Positions 26,857-34,698 of a stretch of 64,000 nt of DNA are shown here, piece by piece. The notes under the pieces were generated by a model. It was not told the origin of the DNA and made no database searches. It worked only from the letters and a program-made list of their open reading frames with translations. This DNA is from an uncultured Eubacteriales bacterium (GTDB lineage Bacteria > Bacillota > Clostridia > Oscillospirales > Acutalibacteraceae). The DNA lies in NCBI GenBank assembly GCA_934464585.1, contig CAKSJY010000007.1, positions 1 through 64,000 on the forward strand, read 5' to 3'. The position numbers and the translations under genes were made by a program. How positions within the stretch are numbered: position 1 is the stretch's first letter; each line of letters begins with the position of its first letter.

Positions 26857-27090
26857 TTGAAAGAATTACTCGAAGTTATTGCAAAAGGTTTGGTAAAAAA
26901 TCCAGATGAAGTATCAGTATTTGCAGATGAACCAAATGAAGAAAATGTAATAGTATATCATCTTAATGTTGCTGAAGAAGATATGGGAAGGGTTATAGGA
27001 AAGCAAGGAAGAATTTCCAAAGCTATACGTTCTATAATGCATTCAGCAGCTATTAAAGATGGAGTTAAAATTGCAGTAAAGATTGGTTAA
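26857..27090 (+). CDS. khpA: KH-domain RNA-binding protein KhpA
   Basis: A 77-residue single KH domain protein (YlqC/KhpA) that, with KhpB/Jag, binds RNA and influences cell division and sRNAs in Gram-positive bacteria. The GxxG loop is in RVIGKQGRISKAIRSIM. The start is TTG behind GGGGGT. It sits between rpsP and rimM, its conserved position. Confidence 0.92.
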   Translation: MKELLEVIAKGLVKNPDEVSVFADEPNEENVIVYHLNVAEEDMGRVIGKQGRISKAIRSIMHSAAIKDGVKIAVKIG

Positions 27091-27098
27091 GCATATAC

Positions 27099-27611
27099 AT
27101 GAAAAAATATTTAGAGATAGCCAAGGTGGTTGGAGTTCATGGTATTAGAGGTTCAATGAAACTTCAACCATGGTGTGATACTGCAGACTTTTTGTGTGGA
27201 TTTAAGACACTTTATTCAAAAGATGGAAGCAAAAGCTATAATGTAGTTTCTGCATATAAACATAAAAATGTGGTTATTGTATCTATATCAGGCATAAATA
27301 CTGTAGAAGAAGCCGAGAAGATGAGAAACAGGATATTGTATATTGATCGTGATGATGTAGAAATGGAAGACGGTGTTTATTTTATTCAAGACTTAATAGG
27401 CATTGATGTTATAGATATTAAGACTCAAAAGAATTATGGTAAGCTTACAGATGTGCTGGAAACCGGCGCTAATAATGTTTATCAAATTACATCAAATAAT
27501 GGTAAGAATTATCTAATACCGGCTATAAAAGATGTTGTTATTGAGATTGATATTAAAAATCGAAAAATGCTTATTTGTCCTATTAAGGGGATATTTGAAG
27601 ATGAGGATTGA
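27099..27611 (+). CDS. rimM: 16S rRNA processing protein RimM
   Basis: A 170-residue factor for 30S head assembly around S19. The N-terminal beta barrel begins EIAKVVGVHGIRGSMKLQPW, and the C-terminal PRC-barrel shows FIQDLIGIDVI, GKLTDVLETGANNVYQI and YLIPAIKDVVIEIDI. It overlaps trmD by 11 bases. The two proteins are separate, as usual. Confidence 0.93.
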   Translation: MKKYLEIAKVVGVHGIRGSMKLQPWCDTADFLCGFKTLYSKDGSKSYNVVSAYKHKNVVIVSISGINTVEEAEKMRNRILYIDRDDVEMEDGVYFIQDLIGIDVIDIKTQKNYGKLTDVLETGANNVYQITSNNGKNYLIPAIKDVVIEIDIKNRKMLICPIKGIFEDED

Positions 27612-28344
27612 TATTTTAACACTTTTTCCGGAAATTTGTGATCATGTTATGAGCGAAAGCATAATTGGCAGAGCGAGAAAAAAGGGCATTATAGATGTAC
27701 ATTGTCACCAGATAAGAGATTATGCATATGATAGGCATAGAAGGGTAGACGATGAACCATACGGCGGAATGCCGGGAATGCTTATGCTTGCCGAGCCTAT
27801 AGCTTTATGTTTTGAAGATATTTGTAAAAAGACTAATTCAAGACCTAAACTAATTTATATGTCTGCTGCGGGAAAAGTTCTCGACCAAAGTAAGGCAATA
27901 GAATTATCAAAATATGAACATATTGCAATATTATGTGGACATTATGAAGGTGTTGATGAAAGAGTAATCGAAGAATATGTTGATGAACAAATTTCAATTG
28001 GCGATTATGTACTTACAGGTGGCGAATTGCCTGCGCTTGTTTTAGCAGATGCGGTAAGTAGAATGCTTCCGGGTGTTTTATCTAGTAATGAATGCTTTGA
28101 AGAAGAAAGCCATTATAAAAATTTTCTTGAGTATCCTCAGTATACGAGGCCTGCAATATGGCATAATAGAAGAGTTCCAGATGTACTGATATCAGGACAT
28201 CATGCTAATATAAAAAAATGGAATCATGATAGTGCTGTTTTAAAAACAGCAAAATACAGGCCTGATTTATTGAAAAAGGCCGAGTTGTCAGATGAGGATA
28301 TTGTATTATTAAAGAGTAATGGGTATTATTTGGATGAAAAATAA
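27601..28344 (+). CDS. trmD: tRNA (guanine(37)-N1)-methyltransferase
   Basis: A 247-residue SPOUT methyltransferase that makes m1G37 and prevents frameshifting. The trefoil-knot motifs are present: YMSAAGKVLDQSKAIELS, ILCGHYEGVDERVIEEYVDEQISIGDYV split over the knot loops, LTGGELPALVLADA and the ESHYKNFLEYPQYTRP tail. The ATG at 27601 gives the family start MRIDILTLFPE. It closes the operon; no clear terminator follows. Confidence 0.96.
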   Translation: MRIDILTLFPEICDHVMSESIIGRARKKGIIDVHCHQIRDYAYDRHRRVDDEPYGGMPGMLMLAEPIALCFEDICKKTNSRPKLIYMSAAGKVLDQSKAIELSKYEHIAILCGHYEGVDERVIEEYVDEQISIGDYVLTGGELPALVLADAVSRMLPGVLSSNECFEEESHYKNFLEYPQYTRPAIWHNRRVPDVLISGHHANIKKWNHDSAVLKTAKYRPDLLKKAELSDEDIVLLKSNGYYLDEK

Positions 28345-28511
28345 AAAACTTTTATATGTTTAATTTATCAAATAACTGTCAAAAATATTTTTGTAATATA
28401 TTAGAATGTTTTTTGTATAATTATTAGAAGGGTTTTTAGTTCAGAATGCACAATTGACTATAGCATTAGAACTAAAATGGTTGACGTAAAACACAAAGAC
28501 ATTTATGTATA
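28345..28511. other. Non-coding stretch after trmD with a long imperfect hairpin
   Basis: No gene is seen. The main structure is an inverted repeat, TTTTTAGTTC...GAACTAAAA, with an inner AATGC/GCATT stem (28433-28477), about 14 paired bases with one asymmetric bulge. It lies upstream of the HPr promoter. A TATAAT (28416-28421) precedes it, with a poor -35 region. It lacks a T-run, so I do not call it a terminator. Confidence 0.4.
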
Positions 28512-28540
28512 TTGACTAATACTTTACTTATTAGTATAAT
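28512..28540 (+). promoter_or_regulatory. Promoter of the second HPr gene, with a nested inverted repeat
   Basis: TTGACT (28512-28517) and TATAAT (28535-28540) are 17 bases apart. Between and overlapping them are ACTAATA (28515-28521) and TATTAGT (28529-28535), a 7-bp inverted repeat that could bind a repressor. Confidence 0.7.
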
Positions 28541-28621
28541 TAAATCATCAGGATGATGTTTGCTATTATTTACTTATGCAATGTATTTCTATATTGATTT
28601 TAAGGTAGGAGAGGGTTTACA

Positions 28622-28888
28622 ATGTATGTTAAAGATGTAACGGTTCAGAATCAGGTTGGATTACACGCTCGCCCGGCAACCTTTTTCATCCAAAAGGCAA
28701 ATGAATATAAATCATCAATTTGGGTTGAAAAGGAAGAAAGAAGAGTAAATGCTAAAAGTTTGCTTGGTGTTCTTTCTCTAGGAATAGTTGGTGGAACCAA
28801 TATAAAGATTATTGCTGATGGAGCAGATGAAAAGGATTCAGTAGATGATCTTGTTAGATTAGTAGAATCAGGTTTTACAACAGAATGA
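28622..28888 (+). CDS. HPr-family phosphocarrier with both His15 and Ser46
   Basis: An 88-residue HPr. His15 lies in GLHARPA and the regulatory Ser46 in AKSLLGVLSLGI, the site used by HPr kinase/phosphorylase for CcpA-dependent control in Firmicutes. Unlike the operon copy at 1547 it stands alone, with its own strong promoter, a GGAGAGG ribosome binding site and a strong terminator, so it may be made independently of PTS sugar transport. It could be the signalling HPr, or a general HPr serving other PTS permeases elsewhere in the genome. It is not Crh, because Crh lacks His15. Confidence 0.93.
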   Translation: MYVKDVTVQNQVGLHARPATFFIQKANEYKSSIWVEKEERRVNAKSLLGVLSLGIVGGTNIKIIADGADEKDSVDDLVRLVESGFTTE

Positions 28889-28902
28889 TATTTTAGAATT
28901 TG

Positions 28903-28928
28903 CACCGCTAAAAGCGGTGTTTTTTCTT
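28903..28928 (+). terminator. Terminator of the second HPr gene
   Basis: The GC-rich 7-bp stem CACCGCT/AGCGGTG (28903-28909, 28913-28919) with an AAA loop is followed by TTTTTTCTTT. The uvrC ribosome binding site follows shortly after. Confidence 0.9.
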
Positions 28929-28946
28929 TATTTGGTAAGGAGATTT

Positions 28947-30773
28947 ATGGAAAATAAAAGATCCGAATTAAGGAAAAAAGCAATGAAGTTACCGGCTACT
29001 CCCGGTGTATATATAATGAAAGACAAATATGGGAAAGTTATATATGTAGGAAAATCTAAGGCTTTAAAGAATAGAGTCAGCCAATACTTTGGATCGCAAC
29101 TAAATCATTCTGAAAAAGTTAGAAAAATGGTTTCCAATGTAGATGATTTCGAATATATTTTGACAGACAGTGAATTTGAAGCTTTAGTATTGGAATGTAG
29201 TACTATAAAACAATATATGCCCAAATATAATATACTGCTTAAAGATGATAAGGGGTATAGCTATATTAAGATAACAAAAGAGGAATTTCCTAAAATTAAG
29301 GAAACTAAGCAAATAGAGGACGATGCAATATACCTTGGTCCATATACAAGCTCTTGGATTGTTAACCAAAATATAGATCAAGCTTTAAGGATTTTTAAAT
29401 TACCGACTTGTAATAAAAAATTTCCTAGAGATATAGGAAAGTCAAGACCATGTCTTAATTATTATATAAAAAGGTGTTCCGCTCCATGTATAGGGAAAAT
29501 TGATAAGAAAAAGTACAATGAGAATATACATGATGCTATTTCATTTTTAAAAGGTGAGAATCAATTTTCTATTCGAGAACTGACTTTAGAAATGAATAAA
29601 TTATCAGAAAATTTACAGTTTGAAAAGGCTGCAGAAATAAGAGATCGGATAAAGGCTATAAAAGCTATAAAAGATAAGCAAAAAGTAGTTGAGACTTCTG
29701 AAAAAGAACATGACGTTATTGCAATGGCAAGTTTAGACGATAGGCTTTGTTTTGAGGTGTTTAGGTTTGTTAATGGCAGACTGTGCGATAGAGAAGAGTT
29801 CTTATTTTCTGATATTTTTGACGAGAATGATATAAGAGGTCAATTTATCCAACAATATTACTCAAATAAAGAAAGGATACCGAAGATTATATCTATAGAT
29901 TTAGCTGTGGAAAATAAAGACATTATAGAACAATGGCTTTCAAAACAAGCAGGGAAAAGAGTTAAAATTTTGGTGCCACAAAAAGGTGAAAAAGCATCCT
30001 TAATTAAAATGTGTAAGTCTAATGCTGCTGAAAGATTAGCCCAAAACATAGGAAGAATAGGTAAAGAGACGTTAGCACTTGAGGAAATAAAGGAGTTATT
30101 GGGATTAAGAAAATTCCCATCATATATAGAGGCATATGATATATCTAATATTTCCGGAAGCAATAATGTTGGAGCTATGGTAGTGTTTAAGGATGGACGC
30201 CCCCTTAAGTCTGCATATAGGAAGTTTATAATTAAAACAGTAGATGGTCAGGATGATTATTCCTCGATGAAAGAAGTTATAACGAGACGATTTGAAGAGT
30301 ATAAGAATAGTGAAAGTGAAGAGGGTTTTGGTAAGTTACCTGACCTGATTTTGCTTGATGGAGGAGCAAGTCATGTTTCAGCTGTTATGCCTATTATTAA
30401 TAGTTTTAAACTAGATATTGCTGTATTTGGAATGGTTAAGGATAATAAACACAGAACAAGAGCGATAACCTCTTTAGGTGAAGAAATATCGATTTCTTCA
30501 TATAAAAATGCGTTTAATTTAATTACTAGGATACAAGATGAAGTCCATAGGTTTGCAATTGGATTTCATAGAAGTAAAAGATCAAAAAGTATGCTTTTTG
30601 TTGAGCTTAAAAATATAGATGGAGTAGGAGAAAAAAGGGCTAAAGCCCTTTTAAGGCATTTTAAATCTATAAAAAGAATTAGTGAAGCTTCTATCGAAGA
30701 GCTTCGACTAATTTCAGAGATAAATGACAATGTTGCTGAAAATATATATAAATATTTTAACAGTAAAGAATAA
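28947..30773 (+). CDS. uvrC: Excinuclease ABC subunit C
   Basis: A 608-residue nuclease that makes both incisions in nucleotide excision repair. The N-terminal GIY-YIG domain shows LPATPGVYIMKDKYGKVIYV and GKSKALKNRVSQYF. A Cys-rich segment (RPCLNYYIKRCSAPCIG), the UVR motif (LEMNKLSENLQFEKAAEIRD), the RNase H-like C-terminal nuclease domain (YDISNISGSNNVGAMVVF and LILLDGGASHV) and the HhH end (IDGVGEKRAKALLRHF) are all in place. The ATG at 28947 follows TAAGGAG; earlier in-frame codons lie in the HPr terminator. Confidence 0.96.
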   Translation: MENKRSELRKKAMKLPATPGVYIMKDKYGKVIYVGKSKALKNRVSQYFGSQLNHSEKVRKMVSNVDDFEYILTDSEFEALVLECSTIKQYMPKYNILLKDDKGYSYIKITKEEFPKIKETKQIEDDAIYLGPYTSSWIVNQNIDQALRIFKLPTCNKKFPRDIGKSRPCLNYYIKRCSAPCIGKIDKKKYNENIHDAISFLKGENQFSIRELTLEMNKLSENLQFEKAAEIRDRIKAIKAIKDKQKVVETSEKEHDVIAMASLDDRLCFEVFRFVNGRLCDREEFLFSDIFDENDIRGQFIQQYYSNKERIPKIISIDLAVENKDIIEQWLSKQAGKRVKILVPQKGEKASLIKMCKSNAAERLAQNIGRIGKETLALEEIKELLGLRKFPSYIEAYDISNISGSNNVGAMVVFKDGRPLKSAYRKFIIKTVDGQDDYSSMKEVITRRFEEYKNSESEEGFGKLPDLILLDGGASHVSAVMPIINSFKLDIAVFGMVKDNKHRTRAITSLGEEISISSYKNAFNLITRIQDEVHRFAIGFHRSKRSKSMLFVELKNIDGVGEKRAKALLRHFKSIKRISEASIEELRLISEINDNVAENIYKYFNSKE

Positions 30774-30801
30774 TTGACATTATATAATAAAATATGATAA
30801 T
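30774..30801 (+). promoter_or_regulatory. Probable promoter of rsmD-coaD
   Basis: TTGACA (30774-30779) and GATAAT (30796-30801) are 16 bases apart, immediately after the uvrC stop. Confidence 0.5.
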
Positions 30802-30825
30802 GTATACTGAGAAGGGAATTAAAGT

Positions 30826-31401
30826 ATGAGGGTTATAACAGGGTTAGCTAAGGGGAAAAAGCTTAGAACACTTGAGGGTATTGATGTAAGGCCTACTATA
30901 GATAGGATAAAAGAGGCAATATTTAGTGCGATACATTTTGACTTACCGGGGAAAACCTTTTTGGACTTGTTCTCAGGTTCAGGTCAAATGGGTATAGAGG
31001 CCATAAGTAGAGGAGCCAAAAAAGCCATATTTGTTGATAAAAACAAGAATTCCATAGATGTGGTTCATGAGAATTTAGTATCAACAGGGCTTTTAGGTAG
31101 AGCAGATATTTTTAATATGGATGCACAAAGCTTTATAAAGTCTTATAATGATACTGTTGACTTTGTGTTTTTAGATCCTCCTTATAAAACTGGAATTATT
31201 CAGCCTATAATAAAAGAAGTATCATCTATAGTTAGTAAGGATGGTATGATTATTTGTGAAAATCCTTTTGATGAGGAATTACCGGAACAGGTTGGAGATT
31301 TTTATATAAATAAATCCACTAAGTATGGCAAAATTAAAATCACATTTTATAAGGGGTGTGAAATAACAGATGAGAATAGCAGTTTGCCCGGGGAGCTTTG
31401 A
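30826..31401 (+). CDS. rsmD: 16S rRNA (guanine(966)-N2)-methyltransferase
   Basis: A 191-residue Rossmann methyltransferase acting on 16S rRNA. RVITGLAKGKKL and VRPTIDRIKEAIFSAI open the protein. The SAM-binding motif is LDLFSGSGQMGIEAISRGA, and the catalytic motif is FVFLDPPYKTG. The C-terminus overlaps coaD by 32 bases in another frame. The rsmD-coaD order is conserved in Firmicutes. Confidence 0.94.
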   Translation: MRVITGLAKGKKLRTLEGIDVRPTIDRIKEAIFSAIHFDLPGKTFLDLFSGSGQMGIEAISRGAKKAIFVDKNKNSIDVVHENLVSTGLLGRADIFNMDAQSFIKSYNDTVDFVFLDPPYKTGIIQPIIKEVSSIVSKDGMIICENPFDEELPEQVGDFYINKSTKYGKIKITFYKGCEITDENSSLPGEL

Positions 31402-31858
31402 TCCGGCAACGTTAGGCCATATTGATATAATTAAACGTGCAGCAAGAATGTTTGATAAGGTAGTTGTTGCTGTGATGGTGAATATTAATAAGGATCCAGC
31501 CTTTACGATAGAGGAAAGGGTAGATATTTTAAAAAAGTCATTGGTTTCTGTAGATAATGTAGTAGTAGATTCTTTTGACGGTTTGCTAATTGATTATGCC
31601 AAAAAGATAGGAGCTACAACTATAGTAAAAGGTCTTAGAGCAGTATCAGATTTTGAATATGAATTTCAAATGGCCTTAGCTAATAAGAAGCTTAATAATA
31701 ATATAGAGACTGTCTTTCTTACAACGAGTGCACAAAATATGTATTTGAGTTCTAGCGTAGTAAAAAATATTGCACGATTTAATGGGGATATTTCAAGCTT
31801 TGTCCCGAAGGAAGTGCATGAAGAAATAAGACAAAAATTATATAGGAAGGAAGTATAA
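31370..31858 (+). CDS. coaD: Phosphopantetheine adenylyltransferase
   Basis: A 162-residue enzyme for the fourth step of coenzyme A synthesis, transferring AMP from ATP to 4'-phosphopantetheine. It has the nucleotidyltransferase signature PGSFDPATLGHIDII, KGLRAVSDFEYEFQMA and the C-terminal YLSSSVVKNIARFNGDISSFVP. It starts inside the end of rsmD, with AAGGGGTG upstream. Confidence 0.96.
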   Translation: MRIAVCPGSFDPATLGHIDIIKRAARMFDKVVVAVMVNINKDPAFTIEERVDILKKSLVSVDNVVVDSFDGLLIDYAKKIGATTIVKGLRAVSDFEYEFQMALANKKLNNNIETVFLTTSAQNMYLSSSVVKNIARFNGDISSFVPKEVHEEIRQKLYRKEV

Positions 31859-31859
31859 A

Positions 31860-32315
31860 ATGAATATTGAAAGTTATTTGTTTGAATTAGACGAACTGCT
31901 AGAAAAGTCATGGACTTTGCCTTTAAGTGGGGGAAGAACTGTAGTTGATGCCGATAAAGTAAGAGATATTATAGATTCTATACGTTTGCAACTTCCAAAA
32001 GAAATACAACAAGCAAGGGCTGTAGTTGCAGATAGAAAGAAAATTATAGATAATGCTAAGAAAGAGGCAGAAACAATTATATGTGAAGCAGAAGAACGCG
32101 CTAAAATAATGACAGACAAGAATAAAATAGTGCAAGATGCTAAGAATGTAGCAAATGAGATAATGAACAAGTCCAAAGATAATGCTAAGGAAATGAGAAA
32201 AGCAGCTAGTGAATATGTTGATGATCTGATGAGACGTACAGACGAGGCTATTATGGAAAATCTAGCTGAAATAAGAAAAGCAAGGCAATCTTTAAAAGAA
32301 ACTCAAAGTAAATAA
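31860..32315 (+). CDS. Coiled-coil protein downstream of coaD
   Basis: A 151-residue soluble protein. After a conserved-looking N-terminus (SYLFELDELLEKSWTLPLSGGRTVVDADKVRDIIDSI, given here in words: a Leu-rich helix, a GG turn and a helix), most of the protein is a charged coiled coil rich in Ala, Lys and Glu, such as AKKEAETIICEAEERAKIM. Similar proteins directly behind coaD in Clostridia are often annotated as ATPase or V-type subunit E-like because of the coil; a DivIVA-like scaffold is another possibility. I would not assign a function. The ATG follows coaD after one base, behind AGGAAGG, so it is in the same operon, and a strong terminator follows. Confidence 0.7.
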   Translation: MNIESYLFELDELLEKSWTLPLSGGRTVVDADKVRDIIDSIRLQLPKEIQQARAVVADRKKIIDNAKKEAETIICEAEERAKIMTDKNKIVQDAKNVANEIMNKSKDNAKEMRKAASEYVDDLMRRTDEAIMENLAEIRKARQSLKETQSK

Positions 32316-32323
32316 CAATATAT

Positions 32324-32356
32324 AAAAAAGTCTCTACATTAATAGAGGCTTTTTTT
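32324..32356 (+). terminator. Terminator after the coiled-coil gene
   Basis: A 13-bp stem including one U-G pair (32324-32336 with 32343-32355, loop CATTAA) ends in CTTTTTTTA. Confidence 0.85.
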
Positions 32357-32372
32357 AGTTTGTGTACAAAAC

Positions 32373-32401
32373 TTGACAAAATAGGTGAACTTATATATAA
32401 T
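32373..32401 (+). promoter_or_regulatory. Consensus promoter of the surface protein gene
   Basis: TTGACA (32373-32378) and TATAAT (32396-32401) are exact and 17 bases apart. Confidence 0.85.
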
Positions 32402-32459
32402 TTCAGTATTGGTACTTTAGGCCAATGAAATCAAGTATTTATAGAAATGAGGAATTATT

Positions 32460-34463
32460 GTGGACAAGGTAAGTAAAAAATTGCAAAAGTTTATTTCTGT
32501 TTTTTTAGTTCTGGCATTGCTCGCACCTATGTGTTTCTCTGTATTTTCAGCTGATGAGGGTGAAATAGCCTTAGATAAAACAGCTACTAAAAATACTTCC
32601 ATTTCAGAGTCTGACGAGTATGGTAATACCTCTCAATTCTTTGATGTAACTCTTTCTCAATCATACAGTGCCTCATCTCAAGTAGAGGGAGAAGATTTTG
32701 ATGTATTGTTGTTATTAGACAGATCATCATCTATGAAAAATAACTATATTTTAGATACCGATAATAATTATTTATCATTGACTTTATTGGATTATTCAAA
32801 GGAATTATTGACAGAGGATAATGGTATCATAGATTCAGCATTAAGCAAAAATGCTCGAATTGGTATAGTAGATTTTGGCGGTGGAACAACCAATGGTAAT
32901 GGACCAAAAGTAGATCTTAATGGTGTAGACGAGGCAAATAACTATGTACATTCATATGACTTTACCAATGAGCGTGACATTAATTTTAATGAAGATTTGA
33001 CGGAAAAAGTATCGGATATATTCTCTAGTGATGCAAGTTTGATTGAATCTTGTATTGACGATAAATTGAACTCTAATAACATATCGCTTACAGATGGAAC
33101 TAATATTAAAGGGGGATTGGAACTTGCTGCAAAAGTTGCACGCGCACATCAAGCTTCAAATCCGGACAGAAAATGTCATATAATTTTATTTACAGATGGG
33201 CAGGTAACTTTCCTTGACGTTGAAGGATCACAATCTACTGATCAAACGTCTATGAGTGCTTGTGACGCAAGTACTTATAATGAATTAAGAGATGCATTTT
33301 TGGATGTCAAGCATATAGATGGTGTTGACTTTTCTATTTATGGTATGTTTGCAAACTATCAAAATGAGGATGACGCTAGACATGCCTATAAATTGTATAG
33401 TGAAACAAATTCTTTTAAATGTACTTATAGTGGTAGCGAGTATAAAACACTTGACCAGCTTGATGATAATACAGATTGGGAAGAATCTGAAGCTATATGT
33501 GACAATTTCATTGGTTTTGTAGGATATGACTATTTTTTCAGTAACGCCTACACTGGAAAAGATATGAAAGCTGAAATAAGAACATACTTTAAAAACTTAA
33601 TAAATGGATTTGGAGGCGTACCTGTAGGGGAAACAGTTGAAGCAGCCTCAATAGTCGATACAGTTTCAGCTGACTTCCAAATCATAGATTCTTCAATCGA
33701 ATCCCTAAAAAATGCAGGATTTGAAGTAAATAAGAATGATGATGGAACTACAACAATATCAAATTCAAGTTACGCAATAAAAAATACTACACAATCAATT
33801 ACATATACTGTTAAATATACTGGAGACAATTCAGGTGTAAAATATACCAATACAAACGCAACCCTTACAATACCATCTAAAAATCAGTCAAAAGATTATC
33901 CTATGCCTGTAGTAGGAATAAATCCGAAAACAGTCAATGATAATTTTGAAGTAGCAGTAAGTCAGGACAAGGCTGTGATTGGAAATGTTGCTGAGAATGA
34001 TATATATAGAAAATTTATACCAGATGATGTATTAAAAGATGGAGGATACACATTAGGAGATTACAGAATTCATCTTTGTGATGAAAATGGTAATGACTAT
34101 GCTATACCGGATGGGGTTTCGCTTTCAATTAATGAGTCAACAGGTGATGTTGAATTTAGTAATGCAAAGGCAGAATCATTAGCATTCTTCTATTATGTTG
34201 ATGCAACAGCTAAGAAAGATAATGCTGATGATATAAATATAAAATCCAGAATTACTACTGTTACAGTTAATACTACTGCAAATGTAACGGCTGATCCTAA
34301 TACAGCTGTTACATCTAATAATGGTGGTGCAGATGGAACTTCTACATTAGGAAAAGAAGTTGCTACAGGTGATTCTGCAGGTATAGTATTAATATCTATA
34401 ATTACAATATTAACTGTATCATCGCTAGCTATCATATTGAAAAAACAAGAATATAATAAATAA
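32460..34463 (+). CDS. Exported von Willebrand factor A domain surface protein
   Basis: A 667-residue predicted cell-surface protein. The first 30 residues are a signal peptide (ISVFLVLALLAPMCFSVFSA). A VWA domain covers about residues 78-380, with a complete metal-ion site: Asp87-Ser89-Ser91 (DRSSS), Thr214 (TDGTN) and Asp246 (FTDGQ). Beta-rich, Ser/Thr/Asn-rich segments follow. The end has an EVATGDSAG sequence, a hydrophobic helix and a KKQEYNK tail: the form of a sortase signal but without a clear LPxTG. The start is GTG behind GAGG. It may be an adhesin or pilus-tip-like protein; no sortase or pilin gene is near. Binding partner unknown. Confidence 0.8.
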   Translation: MDKVSKKLQKFISVFLVLALLAPMCFSVFSADEGEIALDKTATKNTSISESDEYGNTSQFFDVTLSQSYSASSQVEGEDFDVLLLLDRSSSMKNNYILDTDNNYLSLTLLDYSKELLTEDNGIIDSALSKNARIGIVDFGGGTTNGNGPKVDLNGVDEANNYVHSYDFTNERDINFNEDLTEKVSDIFSSDASLIESCIDDKLNSNNISLTDGTNIKGGLELAAKVARAHQASNPDRKCHIILFTDGQVTFLDVEGSQSTDQTSMSACDASTYNELRDAFLDVKHIDGVDFSIYGMFANYQNEDDARHAYKLYSETNSFKCTYSGSEYKTLDQLDDNTDWEESEAICDNFIGFVGYDYFFSNAYTGKDMKAEIRTYFKNLINGFGGVPVGETVEAASIVDTVSADFQIIDSSIESLKNAGFEVNKNDDGTTTISNSSYAIKNTTQSITYTVKYTGDNSGVKYTNTNATLTIPSKNQSKDYPMPVVGINPKTVNDNFEVAVSQDKAVIGNVAENDIYRKFIPDDVLKDGGYTLGDYRIHLCDENGNDYAIPDGVSLSINESTGDVEFSNAKAESLAFFYYVDATAKKDNADDINIKSRITTVTVNTTANVTADPNTAVTSNNGGADGTSTLGKEVATGDSAGIVLISIITILTVSSLAIILKKQEYNK

Positions 34464-34484
34464 GTATAGGCTACTAAATTAAGC

Positions 34485-34525
34485 AAAAGGCTGCTTTCTC
34501 TTTTAGGAGAAATCAGCCTTTTTGT
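34485..34525 (+). terminator. Terminator after the surface protein gene
   Basis: A 15- to 16-bp stem with one mismatch (34485-34500 with 34507-34522, loop TTTTAG) ends in TTTTTG. Confidence 0.8.
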
Positions 34526-34641
34526 ATATAAAAAGGGTATCTTAGGGACAATCTGAAAAAGTAATGTGATTACGGTAGAGATTTTCTTTAAAAGAGCTTT
34601 ATGATTAGGGGAACTATATAGTGCATTTAGAGGTTATATTA

Positions 34642-34669
34642 AAGCCTCCGACTTTTTGGTCGGAGGCTT
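34642..34669 (-). terminator. GC-rich hairpin after the second 5'-nucleotidase gene
   Basis: A perfect 11-bp stem (AAGCCTCCGAC with GTCGGAGGCTT, loop TTTTTG) lies between two convergent genes. On the minus strand it follows the nucleotidase gene; the T-run is short. The stretch 34526-34641 before it holds no gene that I can support. Confidence 0.65.
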
Positions 34670-34698
34670 ACTCTATCTTGTAATACTCTCTGAAAGTA

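Noticed and set aside
30826..31401. Fusion or frameshift between rsmD and coaD because of their 32-base overlap
   Set aside because: Both proteins have complete, normal-length domains with their own start signals; the overlap is ordinary operon packing.
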